Shown: positions 49,759 to 58,542, counted from the first letter of the stretch. The stretch is DNA of 64,000 bases from Gemmatimonadota bacterium (GCA_016874005.1 VGVQ01000005.1:62001-126000), one strand, 5' to 3'. A program made the numbers and translations. The notes: generated from the sequence alone by a model not told the origin.

Positions 49759-51464
49759 AGCGGCTCCTCCGCGGCGCGCTGGTGGCGCTGGGGGCGGTCG
49801 GGACCGCGGTCGCTCAGCCGCCGGATACCGCCCGAATGAAGCACGACGAGCACGCCGGCCACGAAGGCATGAAACACGGCACCGGGGCGAATCGAATGCC
49901 GCCGATGCCGAAGGGGATGCGGATGCCGCCGATTCCTGGTCTCGAGGGGATCGCGCCCAAGATGGTGCCGTACCTCCCCGGCGAGGGGATGGACCTGGCC
50001 ACCGTGCCGATGGCGACACCGCGGAAGCTGCTCGATCTGGCGGACGGCGACTCGCTCGAGCTGGTCGCGGGATTCGTCAAGCGGAAGCTGCGGGGCAAGG
50101 AGCTGGTGATGTACGGGTTCAACGGCCAGTATCCGGGGCCGCTGATTCGGGTGAGGCAGTCGGCTCGGATCGTCGTTCACTTCAAGAACCAACTCGACAT
50201 GCCCTCGGCGGTGCATTGGCACGGCCTTCGGCTCGACAACAAGTCCGACGGCGCCCCGGGCGTCACCCAGGACCCGGTTCCGGTCGGGGGGACGTTCCGC
50301 TACGAGCTCTACTTCCCGGACCCGGGCATCTACTGGTATCACCCCCACGTGCGGGAGGACATCCAGCAGGATCTCGGATTGTACGGCAACATGCTGGTCG
50401 ACTCGCCGGAACCCAACTACTACAACCCGGCCAACGACGAGCAGGTGGTCATGCTCGACGACCTGTTGATCGACGACGAAGGGATCCTGCCGTACGGCAA
50501 GGACGTCGGCAACTACGCCATCATGGGCCGATTCGGCAACCTCTTCCTGGTCAATGGTGAGCCGGACTACCGGCTCTCGGTGAACAAGGGCGACGTGGTC
50601 CGCTTCCTGTTCACCAACGTCGCCAACACCCGCACCTTCAACCTCTCGTTCGGCGACAACCCGGTGAAGCTGGTCGGCGCCGACATCGGCCGGTTCGAAC
50701 GGGAAGAGATGGTCGAGACGGTGGTGATCGCCCCGGCCCAGCGATACGCCATCGAGGTCAAGTTCGACAAGCCGGGGACCTATCCCATCCCCAACACGGT
50801 CCAAGCGCTCAACAACTTCCTGGGCGAGTTCCAGGAAACCGTCGACACGATCGGGGTGGTCACGGTCGGCACCAGGCCGACGACGAAGGACCACGGCCGG
50901 ACCTTCGCGACCCTCCGGACGTTGCCGCAGGTCTCCGCCGAGTTCGCGCCCTACCGCGGGCACTTCGACCGGACCCCGGACAAGGACCTCCTGCTCACGG
51001 TCAACATCCAGGGGCTGCCGATCACCCTCACGGCGTTCATGTCGGTCGACACGATGTACTTCCCGCCCCAGGAATGGGTCGACGGGATGCGGGACATGAA
51101 CTGGGTCTCGACCTCGCGCGAAGTCCACTGGATCATGCGCGACCTCCAGACGAAGCGGGAGAACATGGACATCGTCTGGAACATGAAGGTGGGGGACGTG
51201 GTCAAGGTCAGGATGACCAACGACGGGAAGTCGATGCACCCGATGAGTCACCCGATTCACTTCCATGGCCAGCGCTTGCTGGTCGTGGCCCGCAACGGCA
51301 TCCCCGAGTCGAACCTGGCCTGGCGCGACACCATCCTCCTCCCGGTCGGGCAAACGGTCGATTTGCTGATCGAGGCGACCAATCCGGGGAAATGGATGGC
51401 CCATTGTCACATCGCCGAGCATCTGGAAGCCGGGATGATGATGGTCTTCACGGTAGCTCCTTGA
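49755..51464 (+). CDS. Multicopper oxidase
   Basis: 569 residues, GTG start overlapping the upstream stop. Signal peptide ending GTAVAQ. A His/Met-rich stretch (MKHDEHAGHEGMKH and GMRMPP) follows, a likely copper-loading segment. Copper sites are complete: HWHG (154-157), HPH (196-198), HPIHFHG (499-505) and HCHIAEHLEAGM (550-561) with Cys551 and likely axial Met561 for the type-1 site. Oxidises cuprous ion, ferrous ion, phenols or similar and reduces oxygen to water in the periplasm. Followed after 29 bases by the LVIVD gene. Confidence 0.95.
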   Translation: MKRLLRGALVALGAVGTAVAQPPDTARMKHDEHAGHEGMKHGTGANRMPPMPKGMRMPPIPGLEGIAPKMVPYLPGEGMDLATVPMATPRKLLDLADGDSLELVAGFVKRKLRGKELVMYGFNGQYPGPLIRVRQSARIVVHFKNQLDMPSAVHWHGLRLDNKSDGAPGVTQDPVPVGGTFRYELYFPDPGIYWYHPHVREDIQQDLGLYGNMLVDSPEPNYYNPANDEQVVMLDDLLIDDEGILPYGKDVGNYAIMGRFGNLFLVNGEPDYRLSVNKGDVVRFLFTNVANTRTFNLSFGDNPVKLVGADIGRFEREEMVETVVIAPAQRYAIEVKFDKPGTYPIPNTVQALNNFLGEFQETVDTIGVVTVGTRPTTKDHGRTFATLRTLPQVSAEFAPYRGHFDRTPDKDLLLTVNIQGLPITLTAFMSVDTMYFPPQEWVDGMRDMNWVSTSREVHWIMRDLQTKRENMDIVWNMKVGDVVKVRMTNDGKSMHPMSHPIHFHGQRLLVVARNGIPESNLAWRDTILLPVGQTVDLLIEATNPGKWMAHCHIAEHLEAGMMMVFTVAP

Positions 51465-51493
51465 GGCGGCATCACCCTTACCCGAGGAATCGC

Positions 51494-52891
51494 ATGATGG
51501 CACGTGGCGCGCGGTCGACACACTGGAGCTTGGCCTTGCTCGGGCTCCTGGCGGCGGCAACGACGGGGTGGGCGCAGTACAGCGACCCGCCGAAGTACAA
51601 GGTTGGCGGCAGCCCGAACGTCAAGGTGCTCGCCCACATTCCGCTGGGCGGCTACTTCCGGGTGATGGACAACGAGATCGAACAGGAGCCGAACCGGCCG
51701 TACACCTACGTGGCCCAATCGTGGGATCGAGCGGGGTTCACCATCATCTCGACCAAGGACTATCAGTTCAAGAAGCTCTACAGCTGGACGATCGAGAACC
51801 CGGAATTGCACGGCGGCACCGGCGGGATGGACGGCAAGTACTTCAAGATCAAGGGTAAGTACTACTACACCCAGTCGCTCCAGTTCGGTCAGAGCGGGCC
51901 GGACGCCGATCTCGGCGCGGTGGTCGCCGACGTCACCTCGCTGCCGGACACCAGCAAAGTCCGGATCGTCGCCCGGATCCGCGAGAAGGAGTACCTCGGG
52001 GGTTTCCACAACATCTTCGCCTACAAGCACTCCGACGGCCGGTCGCTGCTGTTCACCACGATCAGCGGTCCGTACGCCAACGTGTACGACATGGAACGGA
52101 TCGTGAGCGGCGCACCGGAGAACACCTGGCTGATCGGCCGGGTGCCGATTCCGCAGGGCGCCGCCACCGCGATCGGCAATTTCGGGTATCACGACTTCCA
52201 GGTGTTCTACGACCCGAACACCCAGCAGGACAAGTTCTATGGTGCCGGGCGTGGCGGGGCGTTCATCTACGACGTGAGCAACATCGGTAAGGCCGAGCCG
52301 AAGCTGGTGACCCAGATCGTCGGAGCCTCGGGCATTCAGAGCGCCCACACCTTCACCCCGACGCCGGATCAGAAGTTCGCGGTGGTGGAAACCGAGTATC
52401 AGTACGCCCCGCTTCGGATCTTCGATCTTCGACCGGGGCTCGAGGGCAAGGTCAACGCCATCACCGAGCCGGTCGGGGCCTGGCAGGCCGACTGGCGGGC
52501 GTTGGCGCACAACCACGAGGTGAAGTGGCCCTACGTCTTCGTCTCGACCTACGAGGACGGGCTCCAGATCTTCAACATGGCCGATCCGACCGCACCGCAC
52601 ACCGTCGGCTGGTATTTCACTTGCCATTGCACTCACATGAAGGGCTTCGGCGGGGTGCCGCAGTTCTATGGCAACAGCGTGTTCCAGGGAGCCTTCGGGG
52701 TGAAGGTGCGCGACCACGACGGGCTGATCGTGATCAGCGATACCTTCACCGGGTTCTGGGCCTTCAAGCTCGAAGGGTTCGACGGATGGAACGGGCACGA
52801 CTGGAGCATGCCGAACATCTCCAGCGCGCAGAACTGGGACAGCGGCCCCGAGGGAGCGCCGAAACGGGCGGCCGGCGCGACAGGGAGATAG
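51494..52891 (+). CDS. LVIVD-repeat beta-propeller protein
   Basis: 465 residues with a signal peptide (LLGLLAAATTGWAQ) and a GAGG ribosome site 8 bases upstream. LVIVD-type blades recur: NVYDMERIVSG, AFIYDVSNIGKAEP, LRIFDLRPG, LQIFNMADPTAPH, WAFKLEGF. Usually seven blades form a propeller. Function unknown. It sits in the multicopper oxidase operon, so a role as partner or substrate-binding scaffold is plausible. No metal site is evident by eye, but two adjacent cysteines (FTCHCTHMKG) in a His-rich loop could bind metal. Confidence 0.82.
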   Translation: MMARGARSTHWSLALLGLLAAATTGWAQYSDPPKYKVGGSPNVKVLAHIPLGGYFRVMDNEIEQEPNRPYTYVAQSWDRAGFTIISTKDYQFKKLYSWTIENPELHGGTGGMDGKYFKIKGKYYYTQSLQFGQSGPDADLGAVVADVTSLPDTSKVRIVARIREKEYLGGFHNIFAYKHSDGRSLLFTTISGPYANVYDMERIVSGAPENTWLIGRVPIPQGAATAIGNFGYHDFQVFYDPNTQQDKFYGAGRGGAFIYDVSNIGKAEPKLVTQIVGASGIQSAHTFTPTPDQKFAVVETEYQYAPLRIFDLRPGLEGKVNAITEPVGAWQADWRALAHNHEVKWPYVFVSTYEDGLQIFNMADPTAPHTVGWYFTCHCTHMKGFGGVPQFYGNSVFQGAFGVKVRDHDGLIVISDTFTGFWAFKLEGFDGWNGHDWSMPNISSAQNWDSGPEGAPKRAAGATGR

Positions 52892-52898
52892 GATGGGA

Positions 52899-52928
52899 GG
52901 GGGAACGGGTCATCCGACCCGTTCCCCC
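52899..52928. terminator. 12-bp perfect hairpin, bidirectional terminator candidate
   Basis: Arms 52899-52910 and 52917-52928 are perfectly complementary (GGGGGAACGGGT with its complement) around a 6-base loop. It lies between the convergent LVIVD and DUF411 genes. There is no T-run. Confidence 0.65.
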
Positions 52929-52935
52929 GCAGCCG

Positions 52936-53433
52936 CTAGAGCTTGGTGTGCTTGGCGAACACGGTGGTCTTCCCCTTGACGTCGAAGGTCAGCACGTCGT
53001 AGGGCTTGAAGGGGGTCAGGTCCATCCCGGGGGCGCTGGCCGGCATTCCGGGAATGGTGAGGCCCACGATCCCCTTGGGCTTTTCGGCCAGGAGCCGCTT
53101 GACGTCGACGGCGGGAACGTGGCCCTCGATGACGTAATCCCCCACCAGGGTCGTGTGGCAGCTCTGCAGGGCGTCCCCGACGTGGTGCTTGGCCTTGATG
53201 GCGGGCATGTCCGCCGTGTCTTTGACCGTCGCGGTGAACCCGTTGGCCTTCATGTGATCGGCCCACTTGGCACAACACCCGCAATTGGGGTCTTTGTACA
53301 CCGTGAGGGCCGGCTTGGCCTGAGCGGCCAGCCGTCCGCCGGCGATCGTCGCGAGGCCGGCGGCCAGGGTGGCGACGGCGTCTCGTCTGGAGATGTGGGA
53401 CACCAGCAATCTTCCTTTCGGCTCGTGCTTCAT
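52936..53433 (-). CDS. DUF411 metal-binding protein
   Basis: 165 residues from ATG 53433 (ATGA overlap with the upstream stop); GTG 53403, with an AAGGAAG site, is the alternative. A twin-arginine-like start (SRRDAVATLAAG) precedes the DUF411 domain: KDPNCGCCAKWADHMKANG with Cys51, Cys53, Cys54, and later Cys in QSCHTT and a His in EGHVPA. DUF411 proteins are small periplasmic copper/silver-associated proteins. Convergent with the multicopper oxidase operon, which strengthens a role in metal handling. Predicted to bind a soft metal; function inferred. Confidence 0.85.
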   Translation of the reverse strand: MKHEPKGRLLVSHISRRDAVATLAAGLATIAGGRLAAQAKPALTVYKDPNCGCCAKWADHMKANGFTATVKDTADMPAIKAKHHVGDALQSCHTTLVGDYVIEGHVPAVDVKRLLAEKPKGIVGLTIPGMPASAPGMDLTPFKPYDVLTFDVKGKTTVFAKHTKL

Positions 53434-54020
53434 TTCGGTTTGAGCAACAGTCGTTTGGCGAGCGCTTTCGACGCCTTGACTTCGAACTGCCCCGAGCTGG
53501 TGCACGGCTGCAGCTCGTTGCGCCCGTTGGGGAGGTCGACCGCGTCGCCGGTAATCATGGTCTGGAGCGCCAATTCGCCGTCCTTCATCGGCCGAACGAA
53601 TCCGATGACGGTGAGGTAGACCACGTACATATCGGCGTTAGGTCCGGCGACTCCTTCGCCACATCGGAGATACTCCGACAAGGCCGCCTTGCCCATTCGC
53701 TTGTACAACTTGGCGTTGTTGACGCCCATTTCTCCGGCGCCGCGATCGGCAAAGCCGACCGGCGCGCCCTGATCGGTCGGTACCCCGAGTTCCTTGAAGG
53801 TGGCCTCCATGGCCTGCCAGGCAAGCTCCGGCTCGACCACGAGAACCAGGGCATCGGGGGCGTGCTCGGGGCGCTCCAACATCCGCTGGAACACGCTCTG
53901 CGGAACGAACCGGGAGTTCCATCCGCCGGTGTTCCGAATGCCGGTGGGGTCCTGGGCGCCGAGCGCCGGGACCACGGCCACCGACCACGCTGTCACCGCC
54001 ACCATCGAGACGAACCGCAT
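53430..54020 (-). CDS. Exported protein of unknown function
   Basis: 196 residues with signal peptide (MVAVTAWSVAVVPALGAQ). A GAGGG ribosome site precedes the ATG, and TATCTT at 54057-54052 is a possible -10. No family recognised: mixed alpha/beta, with two cysteines (YLRCGEG and QPCTSSG) that could form a disulfide. Its stop overlaps the DUF411 start, so the two are made together and the pair is presumably linked to metal or redox stress. Confidence 0.75.
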   Translation of the reverse strand: MRFVSMVAVTAWSVAVVPALGAQDPTGIRNTGGWNSRFVPQSVFQRMLERPEHAPDALVLVVEPELAWQAMEATFKELGVPTDQGAPVGFADRGAGEMGVNNAKLYKRMGKAALSEYLRCGEGVAGPNADMYVVYLTVIGFVRPMKDGELALQTMITGDAVDLPNGRNELQPCTSSGQFEVKASKALAKRLLLKPK

Positions 54021-54087
54021 CGGACCCTCGCCTGGCTAAGCGCCTTCCGGAAAGATACCCCCCGACCCGGCCGGCGCGAATCGTGGC

Positions 54088-54093
54088 TATTTT
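54088..54093 (+). promoter_or_regulatory. -10-like box before mmuM, leaderless arrangement
   Basis: TATTTT ends 6 bases before GTG 54100. No good -35. Confidence 0.35.
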
Positions 54094-54099
54094 TCGGTC

Positions 54100-55059
54100 G
54101 TGTCATCGCCATTGGTCCCGGATCCGCTGGCCCCGGTGCTCGGGGGGCAGGCCTTCGCCGTTCTCGATGGGGGCCTCGCGACCGAGCTCGAGGCCCGGGG
54201 CGCGGAGATCCGGGACTCGCTTTGGTCGGCCAGGATGCTCTTCGAGAATCCGGCCCTGATTCGGGCGGTTCACCAGAGCTATCTCGCCGCCGGAGCCGAC
54301 ATCATCACCACCGCCAGCTATCAGGCCACCGTTCCCGGGCTGACCCGGCAAGGGATCTCCGCCGCTCGGGCCGGGGAACTCATCGCGTCGAGCGCCACGT
54401 TGGCCCAGGAGGCCCGGGCCGAGTTCCTGAGTGGGGCCGGGGTTGCCCGGAGGCCGCTGGTGGCGGGGTCCATCGGCCCCTACGGCGCCTATTTGAGCGA
54501 CGGATCCGAATACACCGGCGACTACCGGCTCACCAGCCGAGAGCTGAAGGCGTTCCATCGTGACCGACTCTCCCTCTTGATCGGCGCCGGGGTCGACCTG
54601 ATCGGCTGCGAGACGATCCCATCGCTGCGCGAGGCCGAGGCGATCGTCGACCTGCTCGAGGCCATGGGAGGCTTCCCGGCCTGGGTCAGCTTCGCCACCG
54701 CCACCGAGGAAACCCTCGCCGATGGGACGCCGTTCGCCCCAGCGGTCGCCAGCGTCCAGCAATCGACGTCGGTGGTGGCCGTCGGGGTGAACTGCCTGCC
54801 TACGGCTCGGGTGGCACCGTTGCTCGAGCGGGCCGAAACGGGGAAACCGCTGATCGTCTACCCAAATGCCGGTGGCGAGTACGACGCGGTGCTCAAGGTG
54901 TGGCGCGGCGTGCCGGAGACCGACGCGATCGCCGGGGAGGCGGAGCGCTGGCATTCGCTGGGGGCCCGGGTGATCGGCGGGTGCTGCCGAACCGGTCCCC
55001 CGACGACTGCCGCGCTGCGCCGCCTACTTGGTCCAGAGAACCACGAGCCCGCACCCTGA
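54100..55059 (+). CDS. mmuM: Homocysteine S-methyltransferase
   Basis: 319 residues, GTG start. N-terminal LDGGLATELEARG is the family's opening; the zinc ligands are Cys232 (GVNCLP) and Cys295/Cys296 (GGCCRTG). Transfers a methyl group from S-methylmethionine or S-adenosylmethionine to homocysteine to give methionine; cytoplasmic. Length and motifs fit the MmuM type rather than cobalamin-dependent MetH. Its last 36 bases overlap the convergent plug protein gene. The S-methylmethionine permease (mmuP) is not adjacent. Confidence 0.93.
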   Translation: MSSPLVPDPLAPVLGGQAFAVLDGGLATELEARGAEIRDSLWSARMLFENPALIRAVHQSYLAAGADIITTASYQATVPGLTRQGISAARAGELIASSATLAQEARAEFLSGAGVARRPLVAGSIGPYGAYLSDGSEYTGDYRLTSRELKAFHRDRLSLLIGAGVDLIGCETIPSLREAEAIVDLLEAMGGFPAWVSFATATEETLADGTPFAPAVASVQQSTSVVAVGVNCLPTARVAPLLERAETGKPLIVYPNAGGEYDAVLKVWRGVPETDAIAGEAERWHSLGARVIGGCCRTGPPTTAALRRLLGPENHEPAP

Positions 55060-55854
55060 CGACTCCCGGTAGGCGAACTCGGTCGGTACCCAACGGCCGC
55101 GGCGGTAGACCTCGATGGCTTCCAGTCGATCGACGTCGAAATCGATCAACGACACGCCGGCCCACGGGGTGGCGCCGTTGACCGAGATCGAAGGGGTGCA
55201 GTTGGGGTTGTAGTAGGCATCGACCCAGGAGCTGCCGACCGAGTGAAAGAAGCCGAGCTCGTCGCGGGCGTAGAGCCGGCCGCTCCCCAGGCGCCGGTAC
55301 AACCGTCCGCCGAAGAGGTCGGTCTCGCCGGTGCGTCGCTCGAGGGTGTAGCGGGTCTTCCCTGGCAGGTAGCGTTGGACCACGGATACGAGGTCGTGGC
55401 CGCCGATCCGGTCGAGATCGTCTCGAGTCAGGAAGGTGCCGAAGGCCGAGCGCGATCTGGCCAGGAAATCCTGATGCCGGTATCCGCTCATTCCGCCATG
55501 AGCGAGGACGGTCAGCTCCGAGAGCCGCTGGGGAATCTTCTCCAGAGTGAGCGACAGTGCTCGGGTCTGGCCGTCCTGCAACGTGGCGGTCATGCGGATC
55601 GGCGCGTATCCGACTCGCCGGGCCAGGATCCAATACCGCCCCGGCCGCACGGGCCCGAATCGGAACCGCCCGTTCTCTCCGCTGGTTGCGGAGAGCTTGG
55701 TGCCGAGAATTTCGATGGTCGCGCCATCGAGACCGCGGCCCTCGCCGTCCGCCACGGTTCCGATCACCTGGGCGTCACGATCCTGGGCCACGGCACCACG
55801 AGCCCCCAACACCAGTCCGACAACGAACAGCAACTTCCCTCCACCGGCGCGCAT
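55024..55854 (-). CDS. Carboxypeptidase-regulatory-like + TonB plug-like protein without barrel
   Basis: 276 residues, GAGGAGG ribosome site 7 bases before the ATG. Signal peptide, then a carboxypeptidase-regulatory (beta-sandwich) domain: GTVADGEGRGLDGATIEILG, FRFGPVRPGRYWILARRVGY (about 30-115). Next a TonB-plug-like domain: 'FLTRDDLDRIGGHDLVSVVQ', NGATPWAGVSLIDFDVDRLEAIEVYR. The chain ends at LVVLWTK, where a normal receptor would go on to a barrel. Two cysteines flank the second half (PNCTPSI and SSGCGLV). The paralogue at 55947-56777 keeps all of these. Confidence 0.75.
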   Translation of the reverse strand: MRAGGGKLLFVVGLVLGARGAVAQDRDAQVIGTVADGEGRGLDGATIEILGTKLSATSGENGRFRFGPVRPGRYWILARRVGYAPIRMTATLQDGQTRALSLTLEKIPQRLSELTVLAHGGMSGYRHQDFLARSRSAFGTFLTRDDLDRIGGHDLVSVVQRYLPGKTRYTLERRTGETDLFGGRLYRRLGSGRLYARDELGFFHSVGSSWVDAYYNPNCTPSISVNGATPWAGVSLIDFDVDRLEAIEVYRRGRWVPTEFAYRESSGCGLVVLWTK

Positions 55855-55946
55855 GACCCGCCTCCTCACCTCGATGCGCGTCTCCGACCGACCCGCAATC
55901 GTCTCTCGGGAAGGACACCTCGGCCGAGGAGAACCACTACGGGCGG

Positions 55947-56777
55947 CTAGGGGACCTGGCTCGGCCGGGCGTAGCTCTTGAGCCAGATGACCACCAGGCC
56001 GCAGGCCGCTTTCCCGGCGAAACTGTACTCGATGGGGAGATTGGTACCCTCGCGATAGATCTCGAGCGCTTCGACCTCCTCGGGGTCGAAGTCGTTGACC
56101 GCCCAGCCCGCCGAGACCGAGCCGCCGTTGAGCGCGACGGCCGGCGGGCAGTGGGGACGATACCGGGGCCGGCCGGCCAACCGCGTCAGGGACGAGCGGT
56201 CCTCGTCGAACTGGAAGGATGTCTCGCCCCATCCTCCGGGCTGGCTCAAGGTGTAAATCATCTTGAAGGGGAGGTACCTGATTACCAAGTGAGCGAGTTC
56301 CTGAACCGGTTGTCGGGCAATGTCGTCGGCCGTGAGAAACCGACCGCCGAACGACGATCGGCTTCGCCAGATGAACTCCCGCATCCGGGCTCGGTAATTC
56401 GTCTCTTGGGCGTTCACCACGACGTCCGGCAACTGGAACGGGTGCTGGGCCATCACGACCCGGAGGTCACGCGCTTCCTCGCGCTGCAGGGTCAGGCTCA
56501 ACTGCACCGGGAAGTAGCCGATTCGCCTGATCATGAGCCAGTACCGGGTCGCCCTGAGTTCGTCGAAGGCAAACGACCCGTCGGATCGGGAAACGGTCCG
56601 GCGCCGCTCGCCCATCAGCTCGAGGTCGGCGCCTTCGATCGGCTGCCTGGAGGAATCCACCACGACGCCGTGAAGGCTCGGCTTTGGTTTTGGCTGGGAC
56701 TGGGGCGCGAGGGGCCGTGGGGTGGCGAGGATGCCCACCCCGGCCGCGATCGTCAGGAACCACGGGGCGATTCTCAT
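55947..56777 (-). CDS. Carboxypeptidase-regulatory-like + TonB plug-like protein without barrel
   Basis: 276 residues, the same length and order as its neighbour: signal peptide, regulatory-like domain (GVVVDSSRQPIEGADLELMG, FAFDELRATRYWLMIRRIGY), plug-like part (FLTADDIARQPVQELAHLV, VNDFDPEEVEALEIYREG) and conserved cysteines (PHCPPAV and KAACGLV). Again no beta-barrel. The two appear to be a tandem duplication, separated by 92 bases. A strong hairpin (56802-56831) lies upstream, so it may be transcribed separately from the amidohydrolase. Confidence 0.75.
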   Translation of the reverse strand: MRIAPWFLTIAAGVGILATPRPLAPQSQPKPKPSLHGVVVDSSRQPIEGADLELMGERRRTVSRSDGSFAFDELRATRYWLMIRRIGYFPVQLSLTLQREEARDLRVVMAQHPFQLPDVVVNAQETNYRARMREFIWRSRSSFGGRFLTADDIARQPVQELAHLVIRYLPFKMIYTLSQPGGWGETSFQFDEDRSSLTRLAGRPRYRPHCPPAVALNGGSVSAGWAVNDFDPEEVEALEIYREGTNLPIEYSFAGKAACGLVVIWLKSYARPSQVP

Positions 56778-56801
56778 GAGCCCTCCCGAACGAGGGCGTC
56801 T

Positions 56802-56831
56802 CCGACCCCGGATAGTACCATCCGGGGTCGG
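56802..56831. terminator. 12-bp perfect hairpin between amidohydrolase and plug protein genes
   Basis: Arms 56802-56813 and 56820-56831 are perfectly complementary with a 6-base loop. It terminates the amidohydrolase gene or shields the plug genes. On the reverse strand the loop and arm include TACTAT (56817-56812), a possible -10. It has the same architecture (12-bp stem, 6-base loop, no T-run) as the hairpin at 52899. Confidence 0.6.
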
Positions 56832-56853
56832 TGTCGAGCAAGCGGGCGGGAGG

Positions 56854-58542
56854 TCAGCGGAGTTCGCGGCTGGTGAAAACGGCCCGACCGTCGAGCAGGG
56901 TGAGCAACACCCGGGCCTTGGCGATCTCGGTTACCGGGATGGCGAAGAGATCGCGGTCGATGACGATCAGGTCGGCCGCTTTGCCGACCTCGAGCGTTCC
57001 GGACCGGGCCCGGTCGCCCGAGGCGCTCGCTCCATTGATGGTGTAGGCCTCGAGCATGGTCTGGAGGCTGACGACTTCTTCCGGAATCCAGGCCGGCCCG
57101 GCCGAGTCGGTTGGCGCCCGCCGGGTGAGGGCCACCTGGATGGCTTCGAGGGGATTGAGGGACGAGACGGTCCAGTCGCTGCCGGCCGCCACCGTCGCGC
57201 CCGACTTGACCATCGAGCCGATCGGGTAGAGCCACCGCGAGCGGGCCGGCCCCAAGACCGGTTCGGTGAGGTCGGTGATGTACTCGTCGGCGAAGGCCCA
57301 CAACGGCTGAAAGCTGGCCACGACGCCCAGGGTCTTGAAGCGTGGGATGTCCTCTGGGTCGAAGAGCTGGATGTGGGCCATGATCGGCGGCGCCTTGGGG
57401 GGCCCGTTCGCGCGGGCGGCCGCGGCGATGGCGTCGAGGCCCATCCTGATGCCGCGATCGCCGATGGCGTGGATGTGAATCTGGATCCCAGCTCGATCGA
57501 GCCGGGTGGCCAGGGAGTCGAACTGACCTTGGCGGAAGTTGGCGTCGCCGGTGGTTCCGCCGCTCTCGAGGTACGGCTCGAGGAGCGCGGCGGTCTTGGC
57601 CTCGATGACGCCGTCGGCGAAGAATTTCGCCGCGGTGGGGCGGAAGTACCTGGTGCCGGGATAGCGATCGCGCCAGGCCACCAGACTATCGACGACCGCG
57701 CTGACATCCGACTGGTAGTCGACGTATTGGGCCGCGATGACTCGGGTGGTGAGCTCGCCTTCCCGATCCAGCTCGGCGTAGGCGGCCATGAATCCCGGGT
57801 CGACCGAGGCATCGTGAACGGAGACGATCCCGAATTCGTTGGCGAGTCTCAACGCGCGGGCGAGACCTTGCTTCCGTTCGGCCAGGGTGGGCTCCGGTAA
57901 CAGTCGGCCCACCAGGTCCATGGCGGACTCCCGGAGGGTTCCGGTCGGCTCGCCGGTGGCGGGGTCGCGCTCGATCCTCCCCTTCGGCGGGTCGGCGGTG
58001 GCCTTGGTGATCCCGGCCAACTGGAGGGCTTTGCTGTTGACCCAGGCGGAGTGGCCGTCGGCGGCCGAGAGGTAGACCCCGCGGTCGGACACCACGGCGT
58101 CGAGCAGGCGCCGGTGGGGATTGGCGTTCGGAAAGACCGGCAGGGCCCAACCCCGTCCACGAATCCACGGTTTTTCCGGGGCATTGGCGGCGCAACGAGC
58201 CACCGAGTCGACGATCGCCTGGGCCGAGCCGATGGCGTCGAACTGACACTCGGTGAGGCTGAGCCCGCCTCGGGGATGGACGTGGGTATCGACGAAACCG
58301 GGCAACACCATCCGGCCGCCCAGATCGTAGACGCGGGTCGAGTCGCCGATGTAGGCGTCGGAGCCGGCGTTGTCGCCGAGGTAGACGATCTCGCCGTCGC
58401 GGACGGCGATGGCGTCGGCTTTCGCAGGTGCCGCCATGGTGTAGACGGCCGTGTTCTTGACGACCAGGTCGGCGGGCCGGGTTGGCCGACAGGCTCCACC
58501 GATGACGGCGAACGCCAGGAGGAAGCGGCAAGGTGATTTCAT
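56854..58542 (-). CDS. YtcJ-like amidohydrolase lipoprotein
   Basis: 562 residues, the same length as its paralogue at 18317-20005. A signal with cysteine near position 18 (VIGGAC) suits a lipoprotein. Amidohydrolase motifs: LVVKNTAVYTM, GFVDTHVHPRGG (HxH), DGVIEAKTA, HIHAIGDRGIRM, GSDWTVSS and GKAADLIVIDRD. Hydrolyses an unknown amide-type substrate, presumably outside the cytoplasm. ATG overlaps the stop of the CocE/NonD gene (ATGA). Confidence 0.9.
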   Translation of the reverse strand: MKSPCRFLLAFAVIGGACRPTRPADLVVKNTAVYTMAAPAKADAIAVRDGEIVYLGDNAGSDAYIGDSTRVYDLGGRMVLPGFVDTHVHPRGGLSLTECQFDAIGSAQAIVDSVARCAANAPEKPWIRGRGWALPVFPNANPHRRLLDAVVSDRGVYLSAADGHSAWVNSKALQLAGITKATADPPKGRIERDPATGEPTGTLRESAMDLVGRLLPEPTLAERKQGLARALRLANEFGIVSVHDASVDPGFMAAYAELDREGELTTRVIAAQYVDYQSDVSAVVDSLVAWRDRYPGTRYFRPTAAKFFADGVIEAKTAALLEPYLESGGTTGDANFRQGQFDSLATRLDRAGIQIHIHAIGDRGIRMGLDAIAAAARANGPPKAPPIMAHIQLFDPEDIPRFKTLGVVASFQPLWAFADEYITDLTEPVLGPARSRWLYPIGSMVKSGATVAAGSDWTVSSLNPLEAIQVALTRRAPTDSAGPAWIPEEVVSLQTMLEAYTINGASASGDRARSGTLEVGKAADLIVIDRDLFAIPVTEIAKARVLLTLLDGRAVFTSRELR

